Notes under the pieces: generated by a model
Databases searched by the model: none
The model's input: only the letters and a program-made list of their open reading frames with translations
Told to the model about the DNA's origin: nothing
Shown: piece by piece, positions 7,791 to 16,392 of the stretch
Numbering within the stretch: the first letter of the stretch is position 1
How the letters are laid out: each line of letters opens with the position of its first letter
Assembly: GCA_963789495.1 (NCBI GenBank)
Contig: CAWBLP010000018.1
Coordinates: 124,001-188,000, forward strand
Length of the DNA: 64,000 nt
Direction: 5' to 3'
DNA from: CAWBLP01 sp963789495
GTDB lineage: Bacteria > Pseudomonadota > Alphaproteobacteria > Acetobacterales > Acetobacteraceae
Translations under genes and position numbers: made by a program

Positions 7791-8336
7791 TTAGAGGGCG
7801 AGGCGCGATATGGTGCTGTGAGAGACGTTGTAGCTGCGTGCGATATCGCGCAGCAGTTCCCCGCGATCACGCCGTCTGATGGCTTCCCTGGTCTGCTGCG
7901 GGGTGAGTTTTGGCTTGCGGCCGAGCTTCACCCCGCGGGCGACGGCTCGTTGCTGACCGTCCGTGGTGCGGGCCCGGTTCGATTCGCGTTCGAACTCGGC
8001 AAGTCCGCCCAATACGGTGAGCATGAAGCGGCCGTTCCGGGTCGTGGTATCGGCCCAGTTCTCGGCGAGCGAGCGGAATCCGGCCTGTTTGCCGGTGATG
8101 GCGGCGAGCGTGCTGAGCAGCTCGCGGGTGGACAGCGCTAGCCGGTTGAGCTGCGTGACCAGTAGCACATCCCCGCTCTCAAGCTGGTTCAGGGCGCGGC
8201 GCAGACCGTTACGGCTCAACCCGGAGGCGCTCGCGCTATCGCGGAAAACCGAGACAGCGCCGGCAGCTTTGAGTTGGGCAACCTGTGCGGCGGCACTCGG
8301 CCCAGCGTACGAAGCACGTGCATATCCATAGATCAT
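7791..8336 (-). CDS. Serine recombinase of the resolvase/invertase family
   Basis: The 181-residue protein starts MIYGYARAS, where Ser9 matches the catalytic serine of small serine recombinases. Downstream are FRDSASASGLSRNGLRRALNQL, LVTQLNRLALSTRELL (catalytic arginine region), and GGLAEFERESNRARTTDGQQRA, the E-helix. A C-terminal helix-turn-helix (REAIRRRDRGELLRDIARSYNVSHSTISRL) binds the crossover site. Such enzymes resolve transposon cointegrates or invert DNA. No obvious inverted crossover sites or Tn3-type transposase are seen around it, so its mobile context is lost or elsewhere. It sits in the accessory stretch together with the IS630 element. Confidence 0.88.
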   Translation of the reverse strand: MIYGYARASYAGPSAAAQVAQLKAAGAVSVFRDSASASGLSRNGLRRALNQLESGDVLLVTQLNRLALSTRELLSTLAAITGKQAGFRSLAENWADTTTRNGRFMLTVLGGLAEFERESNRARTTDGQQRAVARGVKLGRKPKLTPQQTREAIRRRDRGELLRDIARSYNVSHSTISRLAL

Positions 8337-8516
8337 CGTCCTGCTATGCGCCGAATTCATGCGTAGGAAAAGCCCGTACCCGCGCGTGGTGGCAGTCCCG
8401 TGCACCATTCTTGATTTATGCACAGCCGATCCCACGCGGGGACCGGCATGGATGGCCGCCCGACTGAACCCGGCAGGCAGGCCGATGGACACGGACCGTG
8501 GAATGATCCGATGGCG

Positions 8517-10052
8517 TCAGGGCACGGCGCGCAGATCGTCACCGCGGAACACCCCGACCGGCTGCAGCACACGCCCGGCATGGCTGATCGCGGAATCCGG
8601 CAGGCGCTGGATAGAGGCGAAGAACCGGCCGAGTTGGTCCGGAATACGGCCGGCATGCTCGGGTGCCAGGATCAACATGGTGCGGCCAAGGAAGTCAGAC
8701 GGCGGATGCGCAAAGCCGAACTGGCGGCTGTCGCGATTGAGACAAAGCACGGTGAAGCCAGGTCCCAGGCCGTAGGCCACCTTGCCGGCATCGCGCCAAT
8801 TCGGCACCGCGACCAGGTCGCCCGGATGCAGCACGCCGCGCGCGACCAGGTCGGTGCGCAATGAGGTCCAGTCGGTGCCCTCCACGGTCGGGTCCTTGCG
8901 GGCAACCATGGAGATCAGCGGATGCAGCCAGTCGAAGCGGATCTGCACGCTGATGACCGCCACCGCCAGGATCGTCAGCGCGGCGGTGGCCAGCAGGGTG
9001 CGACGCACGGCAACCCGGTGCAGGTGCCGGGCGACCGCATCGCCCAGCAGCGGAAACAGCATCAGGTAGCCGGGCGCGGCCCAATGATACAGCACGCGCT
9101 GACTGGACCAGGCGGAGATCAGCGCGAACAGCACGATCGGCGGGGCGGCGAGCCAGGCCAGCAGCCAGCTTCGCCAGGCGCCCGGGCCGCGGAGGAACGC
9201 GGCGATCCACAGCCCCATCATCGGCAACCAGATCCACGGCAGGACAAACAGCGCCTCGCCGCCCAGCGTGGCCAGCGGCAGCATCGGATGAAACCGGCCG
9301 CCGAAGGCACGATCGCCCTGAAACGCGAAAGAGGCCCAGTGATGGGTCGCGTTCCACACCGGCACGGGCGAAAATACCAATGCCGCCAGCGCCACGCCCA
9401 GCCACGGTTCCGGCCGCAGCAACCAATGTCGATGCCTTGGGCTGGTCAGCAGGAAGGCGCCCGCGCCCGCCAGGGTCAGCACGGCGGAGTATTTGGAGAA
9501 CAACGCCAGGCCGGCGCAGACCCCTGCCCCACCCCACCACAGCCAGGCCGCCCTCCCGCGCGCCGGCAAAGCGTGCACCATGCACAGCGCGGCGGCGAGC
9601 AGCGCGCAGTCGAGCGGTCCGTCCGGCAGCACCCAGGTGCCGGTGGTGACGCTGAACACTGGCGACAGGTTCAGTAGCACGGCCGCCCATAGCCCCGCCC
9701 TGGGACCCGCAATGGCGGTGCCCAGCCGCGCCATCAGCCAGGTGGCCAGGGCAAACAGCGCGATGAACGGCAGGCGCACAACGATCGGCGCCTCGGTGCC
9801 GGCGAAATGCGCCGCGGCCCAGGACAGCCACCAGGCAGCCGGCGGATGGTCGAAATAGCCCAACGACAGAAGACGGCCGGCGGCGACCATGTAGCTTTCG
9901 TCGACGCCCAGGCCGAGTGCGGCGGCGAAGAGCAGGCGCAGGGCGGTGGTGGCGAGGATCAGAAGGGCCAGGGGGCGGAAACACGAGTCGGTCGGTTCAG
10001 TGATGCGGACGGGCTGACGATCGTCCGCAGGTATCGGGTGCGGCTGCATCAC
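8517..10052 (-). CDS. ArnT-like glycosyltransferase of family GT39/83, polytopic membrane protein
   Basis: The 511-residue protein has about ten to twelve hydrophobic segments. The first luminal loop carries the GT-C signature (GLGVDESYMVAAGR, then GYFDHPPAAWWLSWAAAHFAG), as in ArnT and protein O-mannosyltransferases. These enzymes use a polyprenyl-phosphate-linked sugar to modify lipid A, glycans or proteins on the periplasmic face. The C-terminal part (residues 400-511) is a soluble periplasmic domain with PNWRDAGKVAYGLGPGF. The first codons are ATG ATG; either 10052 or 10049 may be used. The gene stands alone on the minus strand. Confidence 0.8.
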   Translation of the reverse strand: MMQPHPIPADDRQPVRITEPTDSCFRPLALLILATTALRLLFAAALGLGVDESYMVAAGRLLSLGYFDHPPAAWWLSWAAAHFAGTEAPIVVRLPFIALFALATWLMARLGTAIAGPRAGLWAAVLLNLSPVFSVTTGTWVLPDGPLDCALLAAALCMVHALPARGRAAWLWWGGAGVCAGLALFSKYSAVLTLAGAGAFLLTSPRHRHWLLRPEPWLGVALAALVFSPVPVWNATHHWASFAFQGDRAFGGRFHPMLPLATLGGEALFVLPWIWLPMMGLWIAAFLRGPGAWRSWLLAWLAAPPIVLFALISAWSSQRVLYHWAAPGYLMLFPLLGDAVARHLHRVAVRRTLLATAALTILAVAVISVQIRFDWLHPLISMVARKDPTVEGTDWTSLRTDLVARGVLHPGDLVAVPNWRDAGKVAYGLGPGFTVLCLNRDSRQFGFAHPPSDFLGRTMLILAPEHAGRIPDQLGRFFASIQRLPDSAISHAGRVLQPVGVFRGDDLRAVP

Positions 10053-10299
10053 GCGCGACAGGCTCCATTCCCTGCGTCAAACTCCGGGCTGCCCACGTCG
10101 TGGCGGAGGTCTCTGGGCCGCGCTCCGCCATGACCGGTCCCGCGGCTGACGATGGTGCGCGTTTCTGCGATCACGGCCGCCTGATAGACGCTTGTCCAAA
10201 GCGGGGCGTGCACCACACATTCGGCCTCGTCCAGGACAAGGCGGCCGGCAGCGCGCGTGAATCCCGGCAGCACCCGGCGGCCAGGCAAGGAACCAGGGC

Positions 10300-10503
10300 A
10301 TGGAGTGCGGCTGTTTTCATTGTCTTACCGTGTTCACCGTGACGGAGGTCATCGATTGGATAGATGACGGCAACACCCCGCTGTGCCCGCATTGCGGGTC
10401 CGATGCGCTGGTCGAGGGCGTAACGGACCTGATGGAACTATGGCAGCTGCACCAACGCCGTTTCGGCGGCAGCGATCGGTTCGACCCGATCCGCAGCAGG
10501 TAA
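10300..10503 (+). CDS. 67-residue zinc-ribbon protein
   Basis: The protein has two cysteine pairs (Cys3/Cys5/Cys8 in MECGCFHC and Cys29/Cys32 in PLCPHCGSDAL) separated by TVTEVIDWIDDGNT, an arrangement seen in small cytoplasmic zinc-ribbon proteins of many proteobacteria. No signal peptide is present. It is transcribed toward the sugar cluster, convergently with the FAH-hydrolase gene 44 bp away, and has no obvious functional partner. Function is unknown; a structural zinc site is likely. Confidence 0.6.
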   Translation: MECGCFHCLTVFTVTEVIDWIDDGNTPLCPHCGSDALVEGVTDLMELWQLHQRRFGGSDRFDPIRSR

Positions 10504-10547
10504 AGCGCGGGACAGCCACCTTGACAGGCGGCCGGCCCGCGTCCCGT

Positions 10548-11393
10548 TCAGCTTTCCACTACGCGCTGCTGCTGCACGCCAAGGCCTTCGACCGACAGCC
10601 GCATCGTGTCACCGACTTTGAGGAACATCGGCTCCGGCTTGATGCCCTGGCCGACACCCGGCGGCGTGCCGGTGGCGATGACGTCGCCCGGATGCAGGGT
10701 GATGAAGTGGCTGACATAGCTGACCAGCTTGCGTACCCCAAAGATCATCGTCTTGGTGCTGCCGTTCTGCATGCGCTTGCCGTTCACCTCGGTCCATAGC
10801 GGCAGTGCCTGCGGATCCGGGATTTCGTCCTTGGTCACGACGTACGGACCGGTCGGGCCAAACGTGTCGCACCCTTTGCCCTTGTCCCAGGTGCCGGCTC
10901 GCTCGATCTGAAATTCGCGCTCGCTGACATCGTTGCAGACGCAATAGCCGGCGACGTAGTCCATCGACTCGTTCTCCGGCACGGAGCGCGCCGTCTTGCC
11001 GATGACGATGCCGAGTTCGACTTCCCAGTCCAGCTTCTTGGAGCCGCGGGGCAGCTTCACGTCGTCATTGGGGCCGCACAGCGCGCCGAGCGACTTCAGG
11101 AAGATGATTGGCTCCTTCGGCACGGGCATGCCGGCTTCCGCGGCGTGGTCGGCGTAGTTCAGACCGATGCAGATGTAATTGATCGGACGCGCAACGCAGG
11201 AGCCCAGGCGCGTTCCGGGATCGACCTTCGGCAGTGAGTTGGCATCAAGGCCATTCAGCATCTTGAGTGCGGCAGCCGACAGCGCGAACCCATCGATGTC
11301 GCGCACTACGGCGGACAGGCAGCGGATGGTGCCGTCCTTGTCGAGCATGGCGGGCTTCTCGGCGCCGACCGGACCGTAGCGCAGCAGCTTCAT
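10548..11393 (-). CDS. Fumarylacetoacetate-hydrolase-family enzyme (2,4-diketo-3-deoxy-sugar-acid hydrolase-like)
   Basis: The 281-residue protein has the small N-terminal FAH lead domain and the catalytic domain. Motifs are CIGLNYADHAAEAG, DWEVELGIVIGK (metal-binding acidic residues), CVCNDVSEREFQIERAGTWDKGKG and VIATGTPPGVGQGI. The segment ERAGTWDKGKG is characteristic of the branch that includes ureidoglycolate-lyase-like and 2,4-diketo-3-deoxy-L-fuconate hydrolases. Such an enzyme would split a 2,4-diketo-3-deoxy acid into pyruvate plus lactate or glycolate. The start at 11393 is MKLLRYGPVGAEKPA, the standard family start. It is the last gene of the sugar cluster and fits the step after the SDR dehydrogenase. 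Confidence 0.83.
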   Translation of the reverse strand: MKLLRYGPVGAEKPAMLDKDGTIRCLSAVVRDIDGFALSAAALKMLNGLDANSLPKVDPGTRLGSCVARPINYICIGLNYADHAAEAGMPVPKEPIIFLKSLGALCGPNDDVKLPRGSKKLDWEVELGIVIGKTARSVPENESMDYVAGYCVCNDVSEREFQIERAGTWDKGKGCDTFGPTGPYVVTKDEIPDPQALPLWTEVNGKRMQNGSTKTMIFGVRKLVSYVSHFITLHPGDVIATGTPPGVGQGIKPEPMFLKVGDTMRLSVEGLGVQQQRVVES

Positions 11394-11581
11394 TGGATGC
11401 AGTCTCCTTCTGGGCGAGCATCGCCGCACTGCGACGTTGCCCATTGCATGCCCTATCAAAGTCGCCTCGTGCGGCCAGTGATCGGCATTCGGCGGCACTG
11501 TGCCGTGGCGTTTGGTGGGGTCAAGCCCCGCCTCACAGATCCAAGCGTGAGGGCATTATCCGATCTGGGAGGGCAACGGCG

Positions 11582-12331
11582 TCACAGTGTCAGCCCGCCA
11601 TCGATGACAATGGCCTGGCCGGTGATGAACTGCGCCGCATCACTGGTCAGATAGACCGCGAGTTCGGCAATCTCCTCCGGCGTGCCCAGACGCCCCATCG
11701 GCTGGCGGGCGATGAACGCGGCTCGCGCCGAATCCACCGATCCTGCCGCCGCCGCATTCGCCGCAATGCGTTCGTCAAGACTGGGCGTGTGCACCGTGCC
11801 CGGGCACAGGCAATTGCAGCGAATGCCGCGCGTCACATAGTCGGCCGCCACCGACTTCGTCATGCCGATTACCGCAGCCTTCGTCGCAGTGTAGATGAAA
11901 CGGCTTGGCACGCCTTTCAGGCTGGATGCGACCGAGGCCATGTTGAGGACCACGCCATGCCTCTGGTCGAGCATCCCCGGCAGGAAGGCGCGCATGGTGC
12001 GGAACATCGACCGGCAATTCAGGTCGAAGGCGAATGCCCACTCGTCCTCCGTCGCCTCCTGCAGCGTGCCCTGATGCACGAAGCCCGCGCAGTTGAACAG
12101 GATATCCACCGGTCCCGCGTCGCGCGCTGCCTGCGCGATGGCATCCGGTTGCAGCACGTCCAGCTTCGCCGTACCGATCCGCTCGGATGCGATCCGCTGC
12201 ACCAGCGCCTCATTCACATCCGTCGCAATCACGCGCGCCCCAGCCGCTGCGAATGCCAGCGCCGTGGCTCGGCCGATCCCCTGCCCGGCAGCGGTGACAA
12301 AAGCGGTTTTGTTCGCGAGACGACCGGACAT
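11582..12331 (-). CDS. SDR-family dehydrogenase (2-keto-3-deoxy-L-fuconate dehydrogenase-like)
   Basis: The 249-residue protein is a classical short-chain dehydrogenase. The nucleotide-binding motif is TAAGQGIGRATAL at residues 13-25, the acidic Asp after strand 2 (ATDVNEA) suggests NAD preference, the structural motif is NCAG, and the catalytic residues are Ser (NMASVASS) and Tyr-x3-Lys (YTATK). The C-terminus ITGQAIVIDGGLTL is typical. The N-terminus closely follows the pattern of sugar-acid dehydrogenases of the oxidative L-fucose and L-rhamnose routes. It lies between the LLM oxidoreductase and FAH hydrolase genes in one direction. The order dehydratase, dehydrogenase, hydrolase supports oxidation of a 2-keto-3-deoxy acid at C4. 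Confidence 0.83.
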   Translation of the reverse strand: MSGRLANKTAFVTAAGQGIGRATALAFAAAGARVIATDVNEALVQRIASERIGTAKLDVLQPDAIAQAARDAGPVDILFNCAGFVHQGTLQEATEDEWAFAFDLNCRSMFRTMRAFLPGMLDQRHGVVLNMASVASSLKGVPSRFIYTATKAAVIGMTKSVAADYVTRGIRCNCLCPGTVHTPSLDERIAANAAAAGSVDSARAAFIARQPMGRLGTPEEIAELAVYLTSDAAQFITGQAIVIDGGLTL

Positions 12332-12395
12332 CGCGCACCCCCATGCGGTTCAGCGCCTGGCGGCGCATGGCCGCGTCGATACGAGGTTTCGCGGG

Positions 12396-13466
12396 TCAGC
12401 GAAAGGCCCGGCGGATGCGTCCCCAATCCTCGATCGCATGCTCCTGGCCGGGTGGGATGGACAACACCACCTGGCTGAATCCGGCCGCCTGCAACGTCTC
12501 GAACCGTGGCATCAGCTCGCGCTGCGTACCGGTGAAGGTGGTGCCGCGAATCATCTCCGCGGTGATGAACGGACGCTCGTCCGGTCGGACGAACATCAGA
12601 TGCCCGCGGTGGTTGGACAGGTAGTAAGCGTTGGAAGGTTCGAAGCGACGCGCATGATCGATATAGGCTTCCGTCGCGGCGGCAAATTCCGGACGCATCG
12701 CCAGCGGGGCGGGATAGCCGGCCAGCGCGGTATCGGCCGCGCGATGCAGCAGCATGGCGGCACGCGGTCCGCCGAGCGCCATGCCGCGTGGCCCGTCCGC
12801 GGGCTCGCCTTCCTCCAGCACCGCGCCACCGATCCAGGCCACCGCTGTCAGATCGTCCGGCGCCTGACCGGCCTGCGCCCAGGTGGCGCGCATCTGCGCC
12901 AGAGTCGCGGCGCCACGTTCCGCGTCCGCGACGTTGTCGATCCAGCCGGCACCGAGTTTGGCGGTCAGCGCGCGGGCGCGCGGACCGGATGCGGCGACGA
13001 ACAGCGGAATCGGATCATCGGTGTTGATCAGGCCCAGATCCGGATTCAGCAGCCGGATCGGCCTTGTCTTGCCTTCCACGGTGAAGTCCACCGTTTCGCC
13101 GCGCCACAGCGCCTGCACGACCCGGATGTATTCCTCCATGTCGGCCAGCTTCACCGCGCCCAGACCCATGGTGCGACGGCCGGTGAACCCGGTGCTGATG
13201 CCGAACACGATGCGGCCGGGCGCGAGCTTGTTGAGCGAGGCGAAGGCGGTGGCGGCGACCGGCGCGATGCGGTTGGACGGGATCAGCACGCCGGTGCCGA
13301 GTTTGATGCGCGTGGTCTTCATTGCGGCGGCGGTCATGGCCACGAACGGGTCGGCGCTGAGCATCTGCGTGTCGAAGAACCACGCATGGCTGAAGCCGAG
13401 TTCTTCGGCTCGGCGCACCAGGCGCCAGGAATCCGCGGCGGTCGGAATGGCAATGCCGAACTGCAT
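12396..13466 (-). CDS. LLM-class flavin/F420-dependent oxidoreductase
   Basis: The 356-residue protein starts MQFGIAIPTAADSWRLVRRAEELGFSHAWF, the first strand and helix of the bacterial-luciferase-like TIM barrel. Further motifs are IKLGTGVLIP, APGRIVFGISTGFTG and PLFVAASGPRARALTAKLGAGW, all typical of LLM oxidoreductases using reduced flavin or F420. The start at 13466 follows a GGGGGA ribosome site; an upstream in-frame ATG is weaker. The substrate is unknown. Its place inside a sugar catabolic cluster is unusual for the family and may mean it acts on the imported compound or on a lactone or aldehyde intermediate; that is inference. Confidence 0.82.
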   Translation of the reverse strand: MQFGIAIPTAADSWRLVRRAEELGFSHAWFFDTQMLSADPFVAMTAAAMKTTRIKLGTGVLIPSNRIAPVAATAFASLNKLAPGRIVFGISTGFTGRRTMGLGAVKLADMEEYIRVVQALWRGETVDFTVEGKTRPIRLLNPDLGLINTDDPIPLFVAASGPRARALTAKLGAGWIDNVADAERGAATLAQMRATWAQAGQAPDDLTAVAWIGGAVLEEGEPADGPRGMALGGPRAAMLLHRAADTALAGYPAPLAMRPEFAAATEAYIDHARRFEPSNAYYLSNHRGHLMFVRPDERPFITAEMIRGTTFTGTQRELMPRFETLQAAGFSQVVLSIPPGQEHAIEDWGRIRRAFR

Positions 13467-13646
13467 GGCGTCCCCCTTGTGATTTCTTGTTTGCATGGTC
13501 TCGTCGCACAGCGCGGGCGACAGGTCGATACCGTGACGCTCGGCTTGGCCGCCGCTCCGCAGCGCTGCTGCCGGCGCAGATGTGCGATCGCTGGTGAACC
13601 GGGCAAGGTTCGGCCGAGGGGCCTGCGTGGGCCGTGACGGGCCGGC

Positions 13647-15434
13647 TTAGTGGTTGTTGCGGCTCTCCCCGCGGGTCTCGATCACGTTGAGATACAGCGT
13701 CGCCGGCTCCAGGCACGCGCCGGTGCCCATCTGCCCGACCATGGACCGATAGATCTCCTCCCATGGCGTCTTGTGCTGCAGTTGCGGCGGGGTCCAGGCG
13801 CTGCGCCGCGCCTCCAGCTCGCCTTCCGGCAGCAGCACGTCCACCTTGCGCGTGTTGAGATCGATGCGGATGCGATCGCCGGTCTTCAGCAGCGCCAGCC
13901 CGCCACCCACCGCCGCTTCCGGCGACACGTTCAGGATGGATGGGGAGCCCGAGGTGCCGGATTGTCGCCCGTCCCCCATGGTCGGCAGCGCCATCACGCC
14001 GCGCTTCAACATGGCAGCCGGGGGCTGCATGTTCACCACTTCCGCGCTGCCGGGATAGCCGACCGGGCCGCAATTGCGGATGATCAGCACGGATTGGTCT
14101 TCGACGCCGAGCTCCGGGTCCTCGATGCGGTGGTGGTAGTCTTCCGGGCCTTCGAACACGATCGCCTTGCCCTCGAACACGTTGGGGCGGTCGGGGTTGG
14201 ACAGGAAACGCGCGCGAAAATCCTGGTCGATGACACTGATCTTCATCACCGCGCTGTCGAACAGATTGCCGGACATCACGACATAGCCGGCGGCTTCCTT
14301 CAGCGGGTGGGCGTAACTGCGAATCACCTCGCGATCCGGCTCTGGAATCTCCGCCAGGTTCTGCGCCAGCGTCCGTCCGGTGACCGTCATCACATCGCCA
14401 TGCAGCTTGCCGGCATCGAGCAATTCCTTCAGCACCGCGGGAACGCCGCCGGCGCGATGGAAACGCTCGCCTAGGAAACGGCCGGCGGGCTGCACGTCGC
14501 AGAGCAGCGGAATCTCCGGCCCCAGGCGCTGCCAGTCATCAAGCCTGTGTTCGATCCCCATATGGCGCGCGATCGCCACCATGTGGATCGGGCAGTTGGA
14601 CGATGCACCCAACGCCGCCGCGGCAACCACGGCGTTCTCGAATGCGCGCTGCGTCATGATGTCGGATGGGCGCAATTGCTCATGCACCATGCCGACGATG
14701 CGCTTGCCGGTCTCGAACGCCATCCAGCCGCGCTCCCGATACGGCGCCGGAATGGCGGCGCAGCCGGGCAGCGACATGCCCAGCGCCTCGGCCAGCGAGT
14801 TCATCGAGGTCGCGGTGCCCATGGTGTTGCAATGCCCGACGGAGGGCGCGGACGAAGCCACCATCTGCATGAATTCGTCGTAGTTGATCTTGCCCTCGGC
14901 GAACAGCTTGCGGCCTTCCCACACGATCGTGCCGGATCCGGACAGACGCCCCTGCCACCAGCCATCCAGCATCGGTCCGCCGGACAGCACGATGGCCGGA
15001 ATGTTCACCGTCGCGGCACCCATCAGGCAGGCAGGCGTCGTCTTGTCGCAGCCGGTGGTCAGCACCACACCGTCGATCGGGTAACCGTGCAGCACCTCCA
15101 CCAGGGAGAGATAGGCCAGGTTGCGATCCAGCGCCGCGGTGGGGCGCTTGCCGGTCTCCTGGATAGGATGGATCGGAAACTCCAACGGCACGCCGCCGGC
15201 GTCACGAATCCCGTCGCGCACGCGGCTGGCCAGTTCGATATGATGGCGATTGCACGGCGACAGGTCGGAGCCGGTCTGCGCAATGCCGATGATCGGCTTG
15301 CCGCCGCGCAACTCCTCGGGGGTGATGCCGTAATTCATGTAGCGCTCGAGATAGAGCGCGGTCATGGCAGGATCGGCGGGATCATCGAACCAGCGACGTG
15401 ACCGCAGACGCTTGTCGCCGTTGTCCTTGGCCAT
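13647..15434 (-). CDS. IlvD/Edd-family sugar-acid dehydratase (pentonate or deoxyhexonate dehydratase-like)
   Basis: The 595-residue protein matches the full family length. Cysteines expected for the iron-sulfur cluster lie in QTGSDLSPCNRHH, LTTGCDKTTPACLMG and SVGHCNTMGTATSMNSLAEALG. The segment GDGRQSGTSGSPSILNVSPEAA near residues 493-513 is the C-terminal active-site region. The N-terminus RSRRWFDDPADPAMTALYLERYMNYG is typical of the arabonate/xylonate dehydratase branch rather than biosynthetic IlvD. It would dehydrate a sugar acid to a 2-keto-3-deoxy acid. It lies just downstream of the sugar permeases, 78 bp after the MalG-like gene, and upstream of the SDR and FAH genes. Confidence 0.88.
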   Translation of the reverse strand: MAKDNGDKRLRSRRWFDDPADPAMTALYLERYMNYGITPEELRGGKPIIGIAQTGSDLSPCNRHHIELASRVRDGIRDAGGVPLEFPIHPIQETGKRPTAALDRNLAYLSLVEVLHGYPIDGVVLTTGCDKTTPACLMGAATVNIPAIVLSGGPMLDGWWQGRLSGSGTIVWEGRKLFAEGKINYDEFMQMVASSAPSVGHCNTMGTATSMNSLAEALGMSLPGCAAIPAPYRERGWMAFETGKRIVGMVHEQLRPSDIMTQRAFENAVVAAAALGASSNCPIHMVAIARHMGIEHRLDDWQRLGPEIPLLCDVQPAGRFLGERFHRAGGVPAVLKELLDAGKLHGDVMTVTGRTLAQNLAEIPEPDREVIRSYAHPLKEAAGYVVMSGNLFDSAVMKISVIDQDFRARFLSNPDRPNVFEGKAIVFEGPEDYHHRIEDPELGVEDQSVLIIRNCGPVGYPGSAEVVNMQPPAAMLKRGVMALPTMGDGRQSGTSGSPSILNVSPEAAVGGGLALLKTGDRIRIDLNTRKVDVLLPEGELEARRSAWTPPQLQHKTPWEEIYRSMVGQMGTGACLEPATLYLNVIETRGESRNNH

Positions 15435-15512
15435 GACCTGTTCCTTCTGCCCGAGACGGCGCGCACACTGTCCGCGGGTGGGAAGTGTGTCAACGACGGA
15501 GCGCGGTGCGCG

Positions 15513-16392
15513 CTATCCCTTCACACCACCCATGGTGAGCCCGGCCACCATGTAGCGGCGCAGGCCGTAATAGACCGCGATCGGCGGCAGCGAAAACACG
15601 ATGGCGACCGACATCAGATAACTCCACGGCGCCTCGTCGCTGTCGAAGAACTGGTTGATCCCGGCTGCCACCGTCATGCTGCTCGGCGATGAGAGCAGCA
15701 AATACTGGTAGAGGTACTCGTTCCAGGCCAGCAACAGCGCATAGGTCGCCACCGCGGCCAGAGCGGGCGCCATCAACGGCAGATAGATACGCCGGTATAT
15801 CTGAAACGGTGTGGCGCCATCCACGCGCGCCGCTTCGTCGAGCTCGAGCGGGATCAGTTTGCCATACTGGTGGAAGATCAGGATCGCGTACGGGGTGGCA
15901 AACGTCACATTGGCCGCAACGACTGCCCAGATATTATCGGTCAGGCCATAGATGGACATCAGCCGAGTGAACGGGATCACGAGGAAGGACGCCGGAACGG
16001 CATAGGTGATCAGCGAAAAATTCCCGATCAGCCAGGCCTTGCGCAGGCGCATGCGCCCCATTCCGAAGCTGGCGAGAGAGCCGATAACCACGGTCAGCAA
16101 CATTGTCGCAAAACCGATATAGCCGCTGTTGCCGAGCTGCGACCAGAAATCCTTGAGGAACCAAAAATCCCCCGTCAGGATCAGACGGAATCCCTCGAAC
16201 GAGGGGTCGGTAGGAAACACCGCGCCGGTGAACTCGTCGCCGTCCTCGCTGAGTGCGATGAGCACCATGTTGTAGATCGGCAGCATGGTCCAGAACAGAA
16301 CCAGCACACCGACGACAATGGCGACGCCGTCGCCGAGGATGCGCCGACGCGACCGTCGACCTGGCGGGCCGGAGGTCAGGGCAAGAACTCAT
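15513..16392 (-). CDS. ABC sugar permease, MalG type (second copy), frame break near the start
   Basis: The downstream frame shows a full MalG-like permease with the EAA loop (ELDEAARVDGATPFQIYRRIYLPLMAPAL) and ends AGLTMGGVKG like its paralogue at 18541. The first in-frame GTG (16307) would cut off the N-terminus. An ATG at 16392 overlaps the stop of the upstream permease (ATGA), exactly as in the paralogous pair at 19428-19431, but is out of frame by one base. Removing one T in AGTTCTTGCC (about 16378-16384) joins them and gives 292 residues, against 296 in the paralogue. I therefore take 16392 as the true start and the extra T as a mutation or sequence error. It works with a MalF-type partner in the inner membrane. 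Confidence 0.8.

Noticed and set aside
12093..13637. 514-codon plus-strand open frame
   Set aside because: It is antisense to the SDR and LLM oxidoreductase genes and shows no domain.
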